The position numbers and the translations under genes are program-made. Positions 27,659-36,553 of a stretch of DNA of 64,000 nt are shown in pieces. The stretch covers positions 115,382-179,381 of IMG/VR virus record IMGVR_UViG_3300044716_000883. The stretch is one strand, 5' to 3'. How positions within the stretch are numbered: the first letter of the stretch is position 1; every line of letters begins with the position of its first letter. The DNA comes from a virus. The notes below the pieces were generated by a model. The model saw nothing but the letters and a program-made list of their open reading frames with translations, was not told where the DNA came from and searched no databases.

Positions 27659-28928
27659 TCTAGAAGGTTACGACAGTATACTTAATTCGAATCGTCCAAA
27701 CGGTTCATCTAGATCTTGGTATTTAGAAGAATTAAAAGAGATTCAATATCCTATGATGTGGGGTGATTGGAATATTTTTAAGGATTGCCAAACTAAAACC
27801 GGATTAATTCAAGGAGAAGAAGTTAGAAGTATGTCTTGTCCTCTTTATGGTTGTGAGTTTTTAGATTATAGAAATATGGATCAAATAGGAGATAATCCTC
27901 ATTTATACATTATAAGTGTATATCATCCTTTCTTTTTTGAAAATACTAGAAATATAGGCTTTTCATGCATATCACCAAAATATCTAGAAGATATTAGAAA
28001 GGGTAAATGTAAAATAGTAATATGCTGCTACAATGAAGGATACTCAGGATCTGATGGTAATAATGATTTAGAAATAATAGAAGAATGGAGAATAAAATCC
28101 AATTTACCTTCTAAGTCAGTTTATTATGTAACAGCTAACTTAATAGCAGATAAAATAGCTAAAGAAAAAGGATTAGATTTAGAAGTTAAATGCTTAGGTA
28201 CATTTGAACCTTGTGTTAAATTTTATTATGAGGATGATAATATAATTCCTTTTAATCCAATAGATGATAAGCATTTATATCTTTCTTATAATAGACAAAT
28301 AAGATTTCAACGTCAAAAATTTGTAGGTGAATTAAGAGCAAATGAATTACTAGGTAAAGGGTTAGTAAGTTTAGGCAAAATTACTGATTATACCTTATGC
28401 AGAGATATAGATGAAGAACTACAACAATGGTATTTACAAAACACACCATTAACCATCAGTGATGATATAACACCTAATTTGGCATGTAATATATACGCAC
28501 CTGATTTTGAAAGAACATTTATGTCCGCTGTAACAGAAACTTTAACTAATAAAGGTACACTTTTTCTATCAGAAAAAACATGGAAACCCCTTCTTGTGGG
28601 TCATCCGTTTGTAACTTATGCTAATAAAGGTACATTAGGATACTTAAGAAGTATTGGTTATAAAACATTTGGACAGTGGTTTGATGAAAGTTATGATGAT
28701 GTTGAAGATGAAACAACTAGATATAAAATGGTAGTTGAACAGATTATAAAGTATAAAGACAAATCAACTGATGAACTTAAAGCTATAAGAGAAGAAATGA
28801 AAATGACTTTAATTCATAATCAACTTCATTTTAGACAAATGTTCAAAGAAAGATATAATGTTAAAAATGAAAGTTTAGTATTAATTCAATATTTTCAAGA
28901 AATTTGGAATACAATAAAAGATAAATAA
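27636..28928 (+). CDS. Putative glycosyltransferase, paralogue of 24564-25904
   Basis: A 430-residue protein. The C-terminal region GTLFLSEKTWKPLLVGHPFVTYANKGTLGYLRSIGYKTFGQWFDESYDD lines up with the same region of the gene at 24564 (FLSEK, KP, HPF, LGYKTF, W-DESYD). The rest is diverged. It has an internal VTETLTNKG segment ahead of the donor-like motif. The two genes sandwich the first two SGNH genes, suggesting a functional module or a duplication. The acceptor is unknown. Confidence 0.5.
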   Translation: MESKIYCSLEGYDSILNSNRPNGSSRSWYLEELKEIQYPMMWGDWNIFKDCQTKTGLIQGEEVRSMSCPLYGCEFLDYRNMDQIGDNPHLYIISVYHPFFFENTRNIGFSCISPKYLEDIRKGKCKIVICCYNEGYSGSDGNNDLEIIEEWRIKSNLPSKSVYYVTANLIADKIAKEKGLDLEVKCLGTFEPCVKFYYEDDNIIPFNPIDDKHLYLSYNRQIRFQRQKFVGELRANELLGKGLVSLGKITDYTLCRDIDEELQQWYLQNTPLTISDDITPNLACNIYAPDFERTFMSAVTETLTNKGTLFLSEKTWKPLLVGHPFVTYANKGTLGYLRSIGYKTFGQWFDESYDDVEDETTRYKMVVEQIIKYKDKSTDELKAIREEMKMTLIHNQLHFRQMFKERYNVKNESLVLIQYFQEIWNTIKDK

Positions 28929-29719
28929 TGGGAAGAGTTTTTACTTTTGGATGTAGTTTTACAGAATATAGTTGGCCAACATGGGCTGATATGATATTGT
29001 ATAAACGTGAAGGTGTTAATTATGCTATTTGTGGAGGAGGATTTGAGCAAATTATGAGTAGTTTAGTTCAATGTGATATAGACTATAAATTAACTAAGGA
29101 TGATCATATTTTTATTGTCTATCCTAATTTATTAAGATGGGATGCTCCAACATATCCTAAAATGTTATGTTATGGGAATGCCATTACCTCACCATGGATG
29201 GATCATAAAGATAAATTATGGAATGTTGAAGGTATGGTTTATAAAAATTTAAACTGGATGTACATGATTAATGAATTTTTACTTCATAAAGGTGTAACAT
29301 TTAGATATGGCAGTATAACTAAAATATTTACTTATTTAGAAAATTATTTTTTAGATTCTTATCAAATTGAAGGTGATGTATTAAAACATCTAGAATATAT
29401 AAAAAGTCACATCCCATTATTAACTGATTTTTATACACACATGTACGGAGATCAAAATGATGATAGCCAATGGAAAGCAACAAAACAATGGAAAGATCGT
29501 GGTGAATATCACCCCCGTCCTACACATCATTATGATTGGTTAAAAAATATTCTTTTGCCTACCATAAATTTGGACGTATATTTAACCCCAGATGATATAT
29601 CCAATATGGAGAAAGTAATAGATAGTACTGATGACTATAATGTTGTTGAGAACTATTTTTCCCATTCAGAATATGAAAGTAATAGAAAAGATTGGTATAA
29701 AATAAAAAAACATAATTAA
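28928..29719 (+). CDS. SGNH-like hydrolase, diverged
   Basis: A 263-residue protein. The start RVFTFGCSFTEYSWPTWAD gives the nucleophile Ser10 and the typical short N-terminus. YAICGGGFEQIMSS is the second block, and HIFIVYPNLLRWD the third. HPRPTHHYDWL is the best candidate for the catalytic His. It is more diverged than the other two SGNH genes. The ATG overlaps the previous stop (TAATGG), so it is translationally coupled to the glycosyltransferase-like gene. Confidence 0.65.
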   Translation: MGRVFTFGCSFTEYSWPTWADMILYKREGVNYAICGGGFEQIMSSLVQCDIDYKLTKDDHIFIVYPNLLRWDAPTYPKMLCYGNAITSPWMDHKDKLWNVEGMVYKNLNWMYMINEFLLHKGVTFRYGSITKIFTYLENYFLDSYQIEGDVLKHLEYIKSHIPLLTDFYTHMYGDQNDDSQWKATKQWKDRGEYHPRPTHHYDWLKNILLPTINLDVYLTPDDISNMEKVIDSTDDYNVVENYFSHSEYESNRKDWYKIKKHN

Positions 29720-29724
29720 TAAAT

Positions 29725-30897
29725 ATGAAAGTAGGTTTTATTGGCGTTGGCAAATTAGGCAAAGACGCCGCTGAAGTTATGCATGAAGCAGGTCATGATG
29801 TTTTAGGGTATGATGTAAGGATAGTGCATGACACAAAGATTAGAATGACAACATCATTAAAAAATGTTTGTGAGTATGGTGATATTATTTTTATCGCGGT
29901 TCCAACCCCACACCACCCAGATTATGATGGTAGCCAACCAACATCACATTTAGAGCCAAAAGATTTTAACTATAATATTGTTAAAAACATATTAGAAGAA
30001 ATTAATCAATACACAACTAAAGAACAATTAGTAGTGTTAATATCAACAGTTCTACCAGGTACTACAAGACGTGAGTTTATTCCATTAGTAAAAAATTATA
30101 GGTTTATTTATAATCCTTATTTAATTGCTATGGGTACTGTAAAATATGATATGGTTAATCCTGAGATGGTAATAATAGGAACTGAAGACGGTACTGAAAC
30201 AGGGGATGCTAAATTGTTAACTGAATTTTATAAATCATTTGTATATAATAATATAAGATATGAAATTGGTACTTGGGACGATGCTGAAGCAATTAAAATA
30301 TTCTATAACACATTTATCTCAGCCAAATTATCATTAGTTAATATGATAATGGATGTAGCTGAAATAAATGGTAATATGAATACAGATGTTGTGACAGGTG
30401 CTTTAGAAAGAAGTACAAAACGAATTATGGGTTCTTCTTATATGAAAGCTGGTATGGGAGATGGAGGTGGGTGTCATCCTCGAGATAATATTGCTTTAAG
30501 ATACATGGCTGAAAAATATAAGTTAGGATATGATTTATTTGATTCTATTATGAAATCTAGAGAAGTTCAAGCTGAAAACATAGCTAAACGCTTAATAGAA
30601 TTACACGATGTATATGAACTACCAATTGTTATTCTAGGCGAAAGCTACAAACCAGGAGTTCCATATATAGATGGTTCTTACACTAAATTAATTGGTTATT
30701 ATTTAGAAAATAAATTAGAATATAAAGGATTACAATATGATAAAACTGATAATCAGGCTGTGTATTTATTAGGACATAGGGGTGTACATAACACTACCGA
30801 TTTCCCTAAGGGTAGCATTATTTTAGATCCTTGGAGAGAAAGACTTAAAAAAGATACAATCTATTACGGAAATAAAATAACAAGATGGATATACTAG
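29725..30897 (+). CDS. UDP-glucose/GDP-mannose 6-dehydrogenase family enzyme
   Basis: A 390-residue protein. The NAD site MKVGFIGVGKLG (G7-x-G9-xx-G12) is followed by VPTPHHP, STVLPGTTRREF and YNPYLIAMGT. The catalytic cysteine is C250 in GDGGGCHPRDN, and the closing domain has VILGESYKPGVPYIDGS. These are the family's signature elements. It makes a UDP-uronic acid or similar by two NAD-dependent oxidations. It overlaps the carbamoyltransferase by 13 bases. The product would feed the nearby transferases. Confidence 0.85.
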   Translation: MKVGFIGVGKLGKDAAEVMHEAGHDVLGYDVRIVHDTKIRMTTSLKNVCEYGDIIFIAVPTPHHPDYDGSQPTSHLEPKDFNYNIVKNILEEINQYTTKEQLVVLISTVLPGTTRREFIPLVKNYRFIYNPYLIAMGTVKYDMVNPEMVIIGTEDGTETGDAKLLTEFYKSFVYNNIRYEIGTWDDAEAIKIFYNTFISAKLSLVNMIMDVAEINGNMNTDVVTGALERSTKRIMGSSYMKAGMGDGGGCHPRDNIALRYMAEKYKLGYDLFDSIMKSREVQAENIAKRLIELHDVYELPIVILGESYKPGVPYIDGSYTKLIGYYLENKLEYKGLQYDKTDNQAVYLLGHRGVHNTTDFPKGSIILDPWRERLKKDTIYYGNKITRWIY

Positions 30898-32456
30898 GAA
30901 TATCAGCATATTACCATGACTCAGCAGCTTGCTTATTTAGAGACGGCAAATTGATATATGCTTGTGAAGAAGAAAAATTTACAGGTATTAAACATGATTC
31001 TTCATTTCCTGTTAATTCAATAAAGTATATTTTTGATCATTTTACTGATAAAGTAGATCTTGTATGCTATTATGAAAAACCTTCTTTAAAAATAAAAAGA
31101 GCATTTAAACATAATCTTAAATCTGTTCCTCGTATATTGTGGACTAGTATTAAATTATGGTTTCAATTAGGGCAATTTAATGCTCCTGTACATTATTCTT
31201 CTCACCATAATTCTCATTTAGCATATGCTTATTATACCTCACCTTTTGATAAAGCAACAGTAATTAGCATAGATGGCGTTGGTGAGGAAGATACAATATG
31301 TGTTGCTAAAGCTGAGTATGGAAGAATAACACCAATAAAAACAACTAAATATCCACATTCATTAGGATTATTTTATTCTGCTATAACAGCATTTTTAGGA
31401 TTTAAACCAAATGAAGGTGAATATAAAGTAATGGGTTTAGCATCATATGGTGACCCCTCAGTGTATTCTGGTGCTTTCAATAAATTAATTTCTCATAGAG
31501 ATGGTATTAAAACAAACATGAAATACTTTACTTGGGATAAAAGTAATGATACTATGTTTAATCATCACTTAATAGAATTATTAGGTGATAATAGATTACC
31601 TAATGAACCAATAACCCAACGTCATAAAGATATTGCTGCTGCTTTACAACAACAATATGAGAGTATGTTTTTCTATTTATTAAATCAACATCCTGGAGAA
31701 AATTTATGTTTAGGGGGTGGTTGTGCTTATAATGGAACCGCAAATGGCAAAATTAAAGTATACACCGATTATAAAAACATTTATATACCACAAGCACCAT
31801 CAGATGCTGGATCGTGTATTGGTGCGTGTTTAAATTATTTAGGGTACCATCGTGAAGTAGACAAATATTTAGGGCCACATTTTGATACACAAATTCAAGG
31901 TGCTAGACTTTTAAATTTATGGCTACTTGCTGAAGAATTATATAAAGGTAAAGTTATAGGTTGGTATGAAGGTAAAATTGAATTTGGAGCTCGCGCATTG
32001 GGTCACCGCAGTATATTAGCAAGCCCAACATACCCTGGTATGCAAGACCGTATCAATAAGCTCATTAAAAAACGAGAAATGTTCAGGCCTTTTGCTCCAA
32101 TGGTAACTTATAATACCCAAAATAAGTATTTTTATTCCGATGATTACGTGCCTTATATGAACCAAGTAGTTAAGGTTAGAGAAGAATATAGAGATAAACT
32201 AACCGCAATTACACATGTTGATGGTACTGCTCGTATACAATCTGTAAAATTAGAAGATAATGATAGAATATATAGATTATTAAATCTTTTTGGTGAGCAT
32301 AGTGGATTTCCTATATTATTGAATACATCATTCAATATAAAAGATAAAACAATGGTGCTATACCCAGAAGATGCTTTACAAACGTTCTGGGATACCGACA
32401 TAGACATATTAGTTATTAACAATCAAATGATATTTAAAAATGATAAAATTAATTAA
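30885..32456 (+). CDS. Carbamoyltransferase of the NodU/TobZ/HypF-like family
   Basis: A 523-residue protein, close to the family's usual length. The N-terminal YrdC/Kae1-like part begins ILGISAYYHDSAACLFRDGKLIYACEEEKFTGIKHD, which is diagnostic. It then has SIDGVGEEDTI and EYKVMGLASYGDP, the His/Asp-rich metal region, LCLGGGCAYNGTANGKI, and FGARALGHRSILASP with PFAPMV and ILLNTSFNIKDKT at the end. Members transfer a carbamoyl group from carbamoyl phosphate via ATP to a hydroxyl of a sugar or antibiotic. Here it probably carbamoylates a sugar. Confidence 0.92.
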   Translation: MDILGISAYYHDSAACLFRDGKLIYACEEEKFTGIKHDSSFPVNSIKYIFDHFTDKVDLVCYYEKPSLKIKRAFKHNLKSVPRILWTSIKLWFQLGQFNAPVHYSSHHNSHLAYAYYTSPFDKATVISIDGVGEEDTICVAKAEYGRITPIKTTKYPHSLGLFYSAITAFLGFKPNEGEYKVMGLASYGDPSVYSGAFNKLISHRDGIKTNMKYFTWDKSNDTMFNHHLIELLGDNRLPNEPITQRHKDIAAALQQQYESMFFYLLNQHPGENLCLGGGCAYNGTANGKIKVYTDYKNIYIPQAPSDAGSCIGACLNYLGYHREVDKYLGPHFDTQIQGARLLNLWLLAEELYKGKVIGWYEGKIEFGARALGHRSILASPTYPGMQDRINKLIKKREMFRPFAPMVTYNTQNKYFYSDDYVPYMNQVVKVREEYRDKLTAITHVDGTARIQSVKLEDNDRIYRLLNLFGEHSGFPILLNTSFNIKDKTMVLYPEDALQTFWDTDIDILVINNQMIFKNDKIN

Positions 32457-32547
32457 ACGCTGGATTGATAAATGGAAACACAAGCGTAAAATGAAAAAAA
32501 GAATTGAACAACTAAAGAAAAACGATCCATTCATCTATAAACATTAA
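32440..32547 (+). CDS. Very small basic protein
   Basis: A 35-residue open frame from ATG 32440, overlapping the carbamoyltransferase stop by 17 bases and ending one base before the next ATG. It is very basic (KLIKRWIDKWKHKRKMKKR), then IEQLKKNDPFIYKH: one amphipathic helix. The tight fit at both ends supports translation. The function is unknown; RNA, DNA or membrane contact is possible. Confidence 0.5.
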   Translation: MIKLIKRWIDKWKHKRKMKKRIEQLKKNDPFIYKH

Positions 32548-32548
32548 T

Positions 32549-32968
32549 ATGATAACAGTATTATTTGGACAACCACACTCAGGTAAAACAACATTAGCTG
32601 ATAAACTAGAAGCGGATTATTATATAGATGGAGACCATCTAAGAACTATGTTTCAAAACAAAGATTATAGTAGGCAAGGTAGAATTAATAACTTAAATAG
32701 AGCTAGTGATATTGCTACTTATTTACATTATAACGGTGAAAACGTAGTTTTATCTTTAGTTTATCCATACCAAGAAACAAGAAATTACTTAAATGGCTTG
32801 GTACCTGGGGTTAAATGGATTTATTTAACATATGAAATAGATAGAGGTAGAGAACAATTCCACGTAGCTGATTTTGAACACCCAGCTGATGATGAAGCTC
32901 TATACTTAAATACAGAATGGATAAGCGAAGAAGATTGTATCAAACAAATTAAAGAATATGTGGGATAA
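32549..32968 (+). CDS. Adenylylsulfate (APS) kinase-like P-loop kinase
   Basis: A 139-residue protein. The Walker A motif is G7-Q-P-H-S-G-K-T14. Next comes YYIDGDHLRTMF (D27-G-D29), as in CysC where the pattern is LDGDxxR, and then RQGRINNLNRASDIATYL, equivalent to CysC's RxENxRR-A element. WIYL and the tail are short compared with full CysC (about 200 residues). APS kinase makes PAPS, the donor for sulfotransferases. It could instead be a related small-molecule or polynucleotide kinase. It overlaps the next gene. Confidence 0.65.
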   Translation: MITVLFGQPHSGKTTLADKLEADYYIDGDHLRTMFQNKDYSRQGRINNLNRASDIATYLHYNGENVVLSLVYPYQETRNYLNGLVPGVKWIYLTYEIDRGREQFHVADFEHPADDEALYLNTEWISEEDCIKQIKEYVG

Positions 32969-33356
32969 GAAAGTACATGTTAAAAGTTCAATGGAACGTA
33001 AAGATAGTCAATGGTCATTGTTTATTGGACGTTGGCAACCACTCCACACAGGCCATAAAGAATTATTTAGACAAGTAATTAGTGAAGGTGGTAAAGTGTG
33101 TGTTGGTATTAGAGATGGAGAAGTTAATGAAAAAAATCCATTTAGTCCATTTCAAGTAATGGATACTATTTTTAATGAAATGCAAGCTGAAGTAGAAGCA
33201 GGCACTCTAAAAGTAATCATTATACCAGATATTTGCAGTGTTGAATTTGGACGCGGTGTTGGATACGATATTATAGAGCATATACCACCACCAGAAGTGG
33301 CCGAAATATCAGCGACTAAAATACGTGAACAAATGAAATCTGAAGGTAAATTATGA
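32958..33356 (+). CDS. HxGH nucleotidyltransferase (NMNAT/ATP-sulfurylase-like fold)
   Basis: A 132-residue protein. LFIGRWQPLHTGHKELF holds the HTGH motif (residues 30-33), and AEISATKIREQMKSEG near the C-terminus is the ISxTxxR motif. These two motifs define the adenylyl/cytidylyltransferase superfamily, and the GRWQPLHTGH wording is close to NadM-type NMN adenylyltransferases. Its pairing with the APS-kinase-like gene makes an adenylyl-sulfate role possible, but nothing in the sequence proves it. It overlaps both neighbours by 4-11 bases. Confidence 0.75.
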   Translation: MWDKKVHVKSSMERKDSQWSLFIGRWQPLHTGHKELFRQVISEGGKVCVGIRDGEVNEKNPFSPFQVMDTIFNEMQAEVEAGTLKVIIIPDICSVEFGRGVGYDIIEHIPPPEVAEISATKIREQMKSEGKL

Positions 33357-33700
33357 TAAAATATCCTACCTATTTTGTAGATATAGATGGTACACTAATT
33401 AAGTACAGAAAATTCAGTGAAATAAATGAAATACCACCAACACCTATACAAAGTGTTATTGATAAAGTAAATAATGAATATGACAACGGTACTCATATAG
33501 TAATTACAACTGCTCGACCTGCAGAACTTGAGTTGTTTACAAAACAAGAACTAGAAAAAATTGGCGTAAAATACCATCAATTAGTAATGGAAATTGGTAG
33601 AGGTACAAGATACATTATCAATGATAGAGACCCAGAAGCACCTGAAGTTGATAGAGCAGTTGGTATTAATTTAAATAGAAATGAAGGAATATGCATGTAA
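33353..33700 (+). CDS. HAD-family phosphatase-like protein
   Basis: A 115-residue protein. YFVDIDGTLIKY gives the nucleophile D10 and acid D12 of the HAD motif I. Motif II is in HIVITTARPAE and the last motif in YIINDRDPEA. The short, cap-less length fits capsule-biosynthesis phosphatase-like or polynucleotide-kinase-phosphatase-like HADs. It overlaps the nucleotidyltransferase by 4 bases and DUF2061 by 10, so it belongs to the same four-gene set. Confidence 0.75.
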   Translation: MIKYPTYFVDIDGTLIKYRKFSEINEIPPTPIQSVIDKVNNEYDNGTHIVITTARPAELELFTKQELEKIGVKYHQLVMEIGRGTRYIINDRDPEAPEVDRAVGINLNRNEGICM

Positions 33701-33900
33701 GTAAAAAAAGACATATAGCCAAAACCATTAGTTATCGCGTTATTAGTACGCTGATTGGATTTGGCATTATGTGGGCTGTTACCGGCAGCATTAAAATCGG
33801 TGCTGCGTTTGGTATTGCTGAATTAGTATATAAACCAATACAGTATTACATTCATGAACGGATATGGTATAAGTGGATTAAATATGGTTTAAAAAACTAA
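33691..33900 (+). CDS. DUF2061-like small membrane protein
   Basis: A 69-residue protein with two predicted membrane segments (ISTLIGFGIMWAVTG, IGAAFGIAELVYKPIQYYI) preceded by KRHIAKTISYR. The order KTISYR...GSI..GAA.G..E...K...Y..HER.W matches DUF2061. This family is often found near sulfate-activation genes (general knowledge), which agrees with the APS-kinase-like gene upstream. The function is unknown. Confidence 0.85.
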   Translation: MHVSKKRHIAKTISYRVISTLIGFGIMWAVTGSIKIGAAFGIAELVYKPIQYYIHERIWYKWIKYGLKN

Positions 33901-33908
33901 TATTTATA
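33900..33908 (+). promoter_or_regulatory. ATATTTATA junction box
   Basis: It overlaps the DUF2061 stop and lies 6 bases before ATG 33915. This is one of the family of boxes in the window. Spacing to the start is very short for a bacterial promoter. Confidence 0.35.
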
Positions 33909-33914
33909 TGTGTT

Positions 33915-34202
33915 ATGAATAAAATAAAAGAAATAATGAGTGCATGGGCTGTATCATTTAACCCATCACCAGAACAAAGAGAATTAGCGGAGAAGCGATA
34001 TGAGATATGTTTAGGTTGCGAACATTATGGTAAAAGTAGACCTGTAATCGGAGATGAATATTGTAAAAAATGTTTATGTTCTCTACAAAAAAAGGTATAT
34101 ACACCGAAATTAAACAAAACCTGTCCTCTTAAAAAATGGGAAATTGTAGAAAAAGAATTTAAAGATAAAGAAATAAAAAAAAATAAACAAACATTAATAT
34201 AA
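33915..34202 (+). CDS. Small Cys-rich zinc-ribbon-like protein (paralogue of 38422-38655)
   Basis: A 95-residue protein. It shares a pattern with the gene at 38422: start KIKEIMSAWAVSFNPSPEQRELAEKR, then C-x-x-C (CLGC), a CKKCLC group, K-V-Y-TPK, and a closing CPLKKWE. The spaced cysteines suggest one or two zinc sites. The tail is Lys-rich. No enzyme motif is seen. Both paralogues directly follow a small membrane protein gene, which suggests a conserved two-gene module. Confidence 0.75.
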   Translation: MNKIKEIMSAWAVSFNPSPEQRELAEKRYEICLGCEHYGKSRPVIGDEYCKKCLCSLQKKVYTPKLNKTCPLKKWEIVEKEFKDKEIKKNKQTLI

Positions 34203-34206
34203 TAAT

Positions 34207-35670
34207 ATGAGAGCAGTTATAGTCGGACTAGATTTTATATATGACTCAGTTGGCAATTTACTACCAATAGAAATGAACACAAACATTGGTTATGCCAACC
34301 AAAAAGTTGAAAAGGATTCAGATGTTTTTGATATGACTGAGTTTCAAAACTTTGTAACCACAAATGGGTTTTTAAAAGTAACATATATAGGTAAAAATAC
34401 TCAAATTAAAGAACAAATTGAAAAGGTTACTACTCAACTTTCTTTAGAATTTGAGTCAATGTTGGTCTCAACATCTGCTATTACTATACCATATGTTGAA
34501 GATAGTCCAACACATTTAATTGTAAGAACAGCTTTTGACACGACTGCAATTTTAGATGATCTTTATTGTGGAAATAAGATTAATTATTTAAACCTAATAA
34601 AAGACTCCGAATTTGGACTAGAGTTTGCATATCTTAATGAAGATGGAGAGTTAGTTAACCACATCACAAATATATTAGATAATGGAATCCACCCAAACTT
34701 CATATTAAAGGCTGTAAAACCAGCATATGACAAAAAAATATACCCAAAATTTTATAGAGTTTCAAATCAAACAGAATTAGATATTGTATTACAAAACGTA
34801 ACCTCTGATTATTTTTTAATGCCATTCTACTTTAATGAAACAAAACTACATTCAGAAAAAATAACTAAAATAAGAAAAATTAGTATGTTTTTTCCTCCTA
34901 ACTTGGAGTCTATCCATATAGGAGCATATACTGATTTAGCAATACAAAAATTAAATAGCAATGTTGTTTTTGATCCAGATACATTTGAAATAGATAACAT
35001 AAATAGGTTGGCATACTTTACAAGAGATTTCAGGATAGAGGGTTTACCGAAATTAATGGATGATGATTATGTAATAATGGCTGATGATACAATGAAGAGC
35101 GGATTGGATTTGCAAGTTGGTGATTTAGTTAAAACAATAGATATACCCAACCCAGAAAATGCTGATGCTAAGAATATAATGGTTAATTATCAAATTGATA
35201 TGGAAACCTTTTTAAGTGGTGTTACATATAGTACAAATAAAGTAACAAGCAAAAGAAGAATTGATATTGTAGTTGAAGTTATGGAAATAAATTTTAGTGA
35301 TGGTACAAATTGGTTCGATACAGTAAACTCAAGTTATTTAGTTTACGAAAATAATGAAATTAAATTTAAAAAAATAATGGATTTTGTTGAAGGAGACATT
35401 GTGTTATTAGTTGATACATCTGATAGCCAGAATGTACAAATACAACAAAAAATAGTACAAAGCACAACCTTAAAAGAAAAAGAATTTTCAGGTTGGACAA
35501 TTTCAGTTGAGAGAGAACATCTATTTTTAACAGTTACAACACCAAACACTACTAATGTATCTTTTGCTAATACATTTTTTGCTGCGGTGGAACATAATTA
35601 TTATTCCTGTATTTATGACACTACATGTGGTAAAGGTTACTTTTGTCTCCGAGGCAGATGTACAACATAA
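34207..35670 (+). CDS. Large unrecognised protein with Hint-like C-terminal part and Cys-rich end
   Basis: A 487-residue protein. The N-terminal part (MRAVIVGLDFIYDSVGNLLPIEMNTNIGY, HLIVRTAFDTTAILDDLYC) has an ATP-grasp-like feel; I recall similar uncharacterised proteins in marine T4-like phages. The C-terminal half (VIMADDTMKSGLDLQVGDLVKTIDIP, MDFVEGDIVLLVD, VEREHLFLT, AVEHNYYSC) resembles an intein/Hint module without the usual N-terminal Cys. It ends CGKGYFCLRGRCTT. The function is unknown; self-processing is a possibility only. Confidence 0.55.
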   Translation: MRAVIVGLDFIYDSVGNLLPIEMNTNIGYANQKVEKDSDVFDMTEFQNFVTTNGFLKVTYIGKNTQIKEQIEKVTTQLSLEFESMLVSTSAITIPYVEDSPTHLIVRTAFDTTAILDDLYCGNKINYLNLIKDSEFGLEFAYLNEDGELVNHITNILDNGIHPNFILKAVKPAYDKKIYPKFYRVSNQTELDIVLQNVTSDYFLMPFYFNETKLHSEKITKIRKISMFFPPNLESIHIGAYTDLAIQKLNSNVVFDPDTFEIDNINRLAYFTRDFRIEGLPKLMDDDYVIMADDTMKSGLDLQVGDLVKTIDIPNPENADAKNIMVNYQIDMETFLSGVTYSTNKVTSKRRIDIVVEVMEINFSDGTNWFDTVNSSYLVYENNEIKFKKIMDFVEGDIVLLVDTSDSQNVQIQQKIVQSTTLKEKEFSGWTISVEREHLFLTVTTPNTTNVSFANTFFAAVEHNYYSCIYDTTCGKGYFCLRGRCTT

Positions 35671-35717
35671 TACTAATCAACACCCCCAAATTAATTAATA
35701 TTAAATTTCTATATAAA

Positions 35718-35795
35718 ATGACAAGTCAAGAAAAACAAATTACAGACAATATTGTAAATAGTATTGGTAATTTAATAGTGCAGGCTAATAGCTAA
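35718..35795 (+). CDS. Possible micro-protein
   Basis: A 25-residue open frame (MTSQEKQITDNIVNSIGNLI plus five residues) in the 150-base gap before the sulfotransferase gene. It reads like a short amphipathic helix and has a clean ATG. No homology can be judged at this length. Chance is a real alternative. Confidence 0.3.
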   Translation: MTSQEKQITDNIVNSIGNLIVQANS

Positions 35796-35821
35796 TTAAA
35801 TAAGATTTTTAAATAAAGTTT

Positions 35822-36553
35822 ATGTCAATTTGTGTAAATAACGACCTTATATGGGTGGCAACCCCAAAATGTGCTAGCATGTCTATAGAATGTGCTTTTA
35901 TTAATTCTAATCTGAACATAGATCATTACAAATACGGACAAAGTAAATCTTATCCTGAACATCATCATATTAGGTTATCTGATTTGTATCAAAAATTTGG
36001 TAAAAAAGATACTGCAGTAATTAAAAGAGATTATTTTGACAGATGGATTAGTGGATTACAGTATTTGTGGATGATGTATGAGGAAAAAAATTATGAAATA
36101 ATAATAAAATGGGAAGATATCAATAATGATTTTATATATGAGACTTTCACACCAGAATTTATCGATCAAATATACTCTTTACCATCCTCAGTAAATTCAT
36201 CAGATCTATTAAGTTTTAGCGAAATAAACAAATATAAGGAAGTATTAAAACTAATTACTTCTAAATTAGTAAAACCAAAACTAAAAGACTCTAATACCCC
36301 CTTTAATCCATATTTTTTGCTAAAATCACAATCACATTGGGTAGATAATAATAAATGTACATATGAATTTAATATTAGTGAGATTGACAAATTTGAAAAT
36401 TTTATTTCAAATAGATATAATGTGAAATTTAAGGTATGTAAGTTAAATCAAAATAAATCTAGAAAAAATCAAATCATAAAAGACGAAAAACTTAAACAAT
36501 GGGTATGGGATAATTTTGAGAAAAGATTTGAAAAAAGAAACTCATTAATATGA
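35822..36553 (+). CDS. Sulfotransferase-family protein
   Basis: A 243-residue protein. Near the N-terminus IWVATPKCASMSIECAF (P15-K16-C17-A18-S19) matches the 5'-phosphosulfate binding motif of PAPS-dependent sulfotransferases. AVIKRDYFDRWISGLQYLW supplies the second motif (RD-xxx-R-xxS) that contacts the 3'-phosphate. These enzymes move sulfate from PAPS to sugars or other hydroxyls. With the APS-kinase-like gene upstream this makes a plausible sulfation route. It overlaps the next gene by 4 bases. Confidence 0.75.
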   Translation: MSICVNNDLIWVATPKCASMSIECAFINSNLNIDHYKYGQSKSYPEHHHIRLSDLYQKFGKKDTAVIKRDYFDRWISGLQYLWMMYEEKNYEIIIKWEDINNDFIYETFTPEFIDQIYSLPSSVNSSDLLSFSEINKYKEVLKLITSKLVKPKLKDSNTPFNPYFLLKSQSHWVDNNKCTYEFNISEIDKFENFISNRYNVKFKVCKLNQNKSRKNQIIKDEKLKQWVWDNFEKRFEKRNSLI

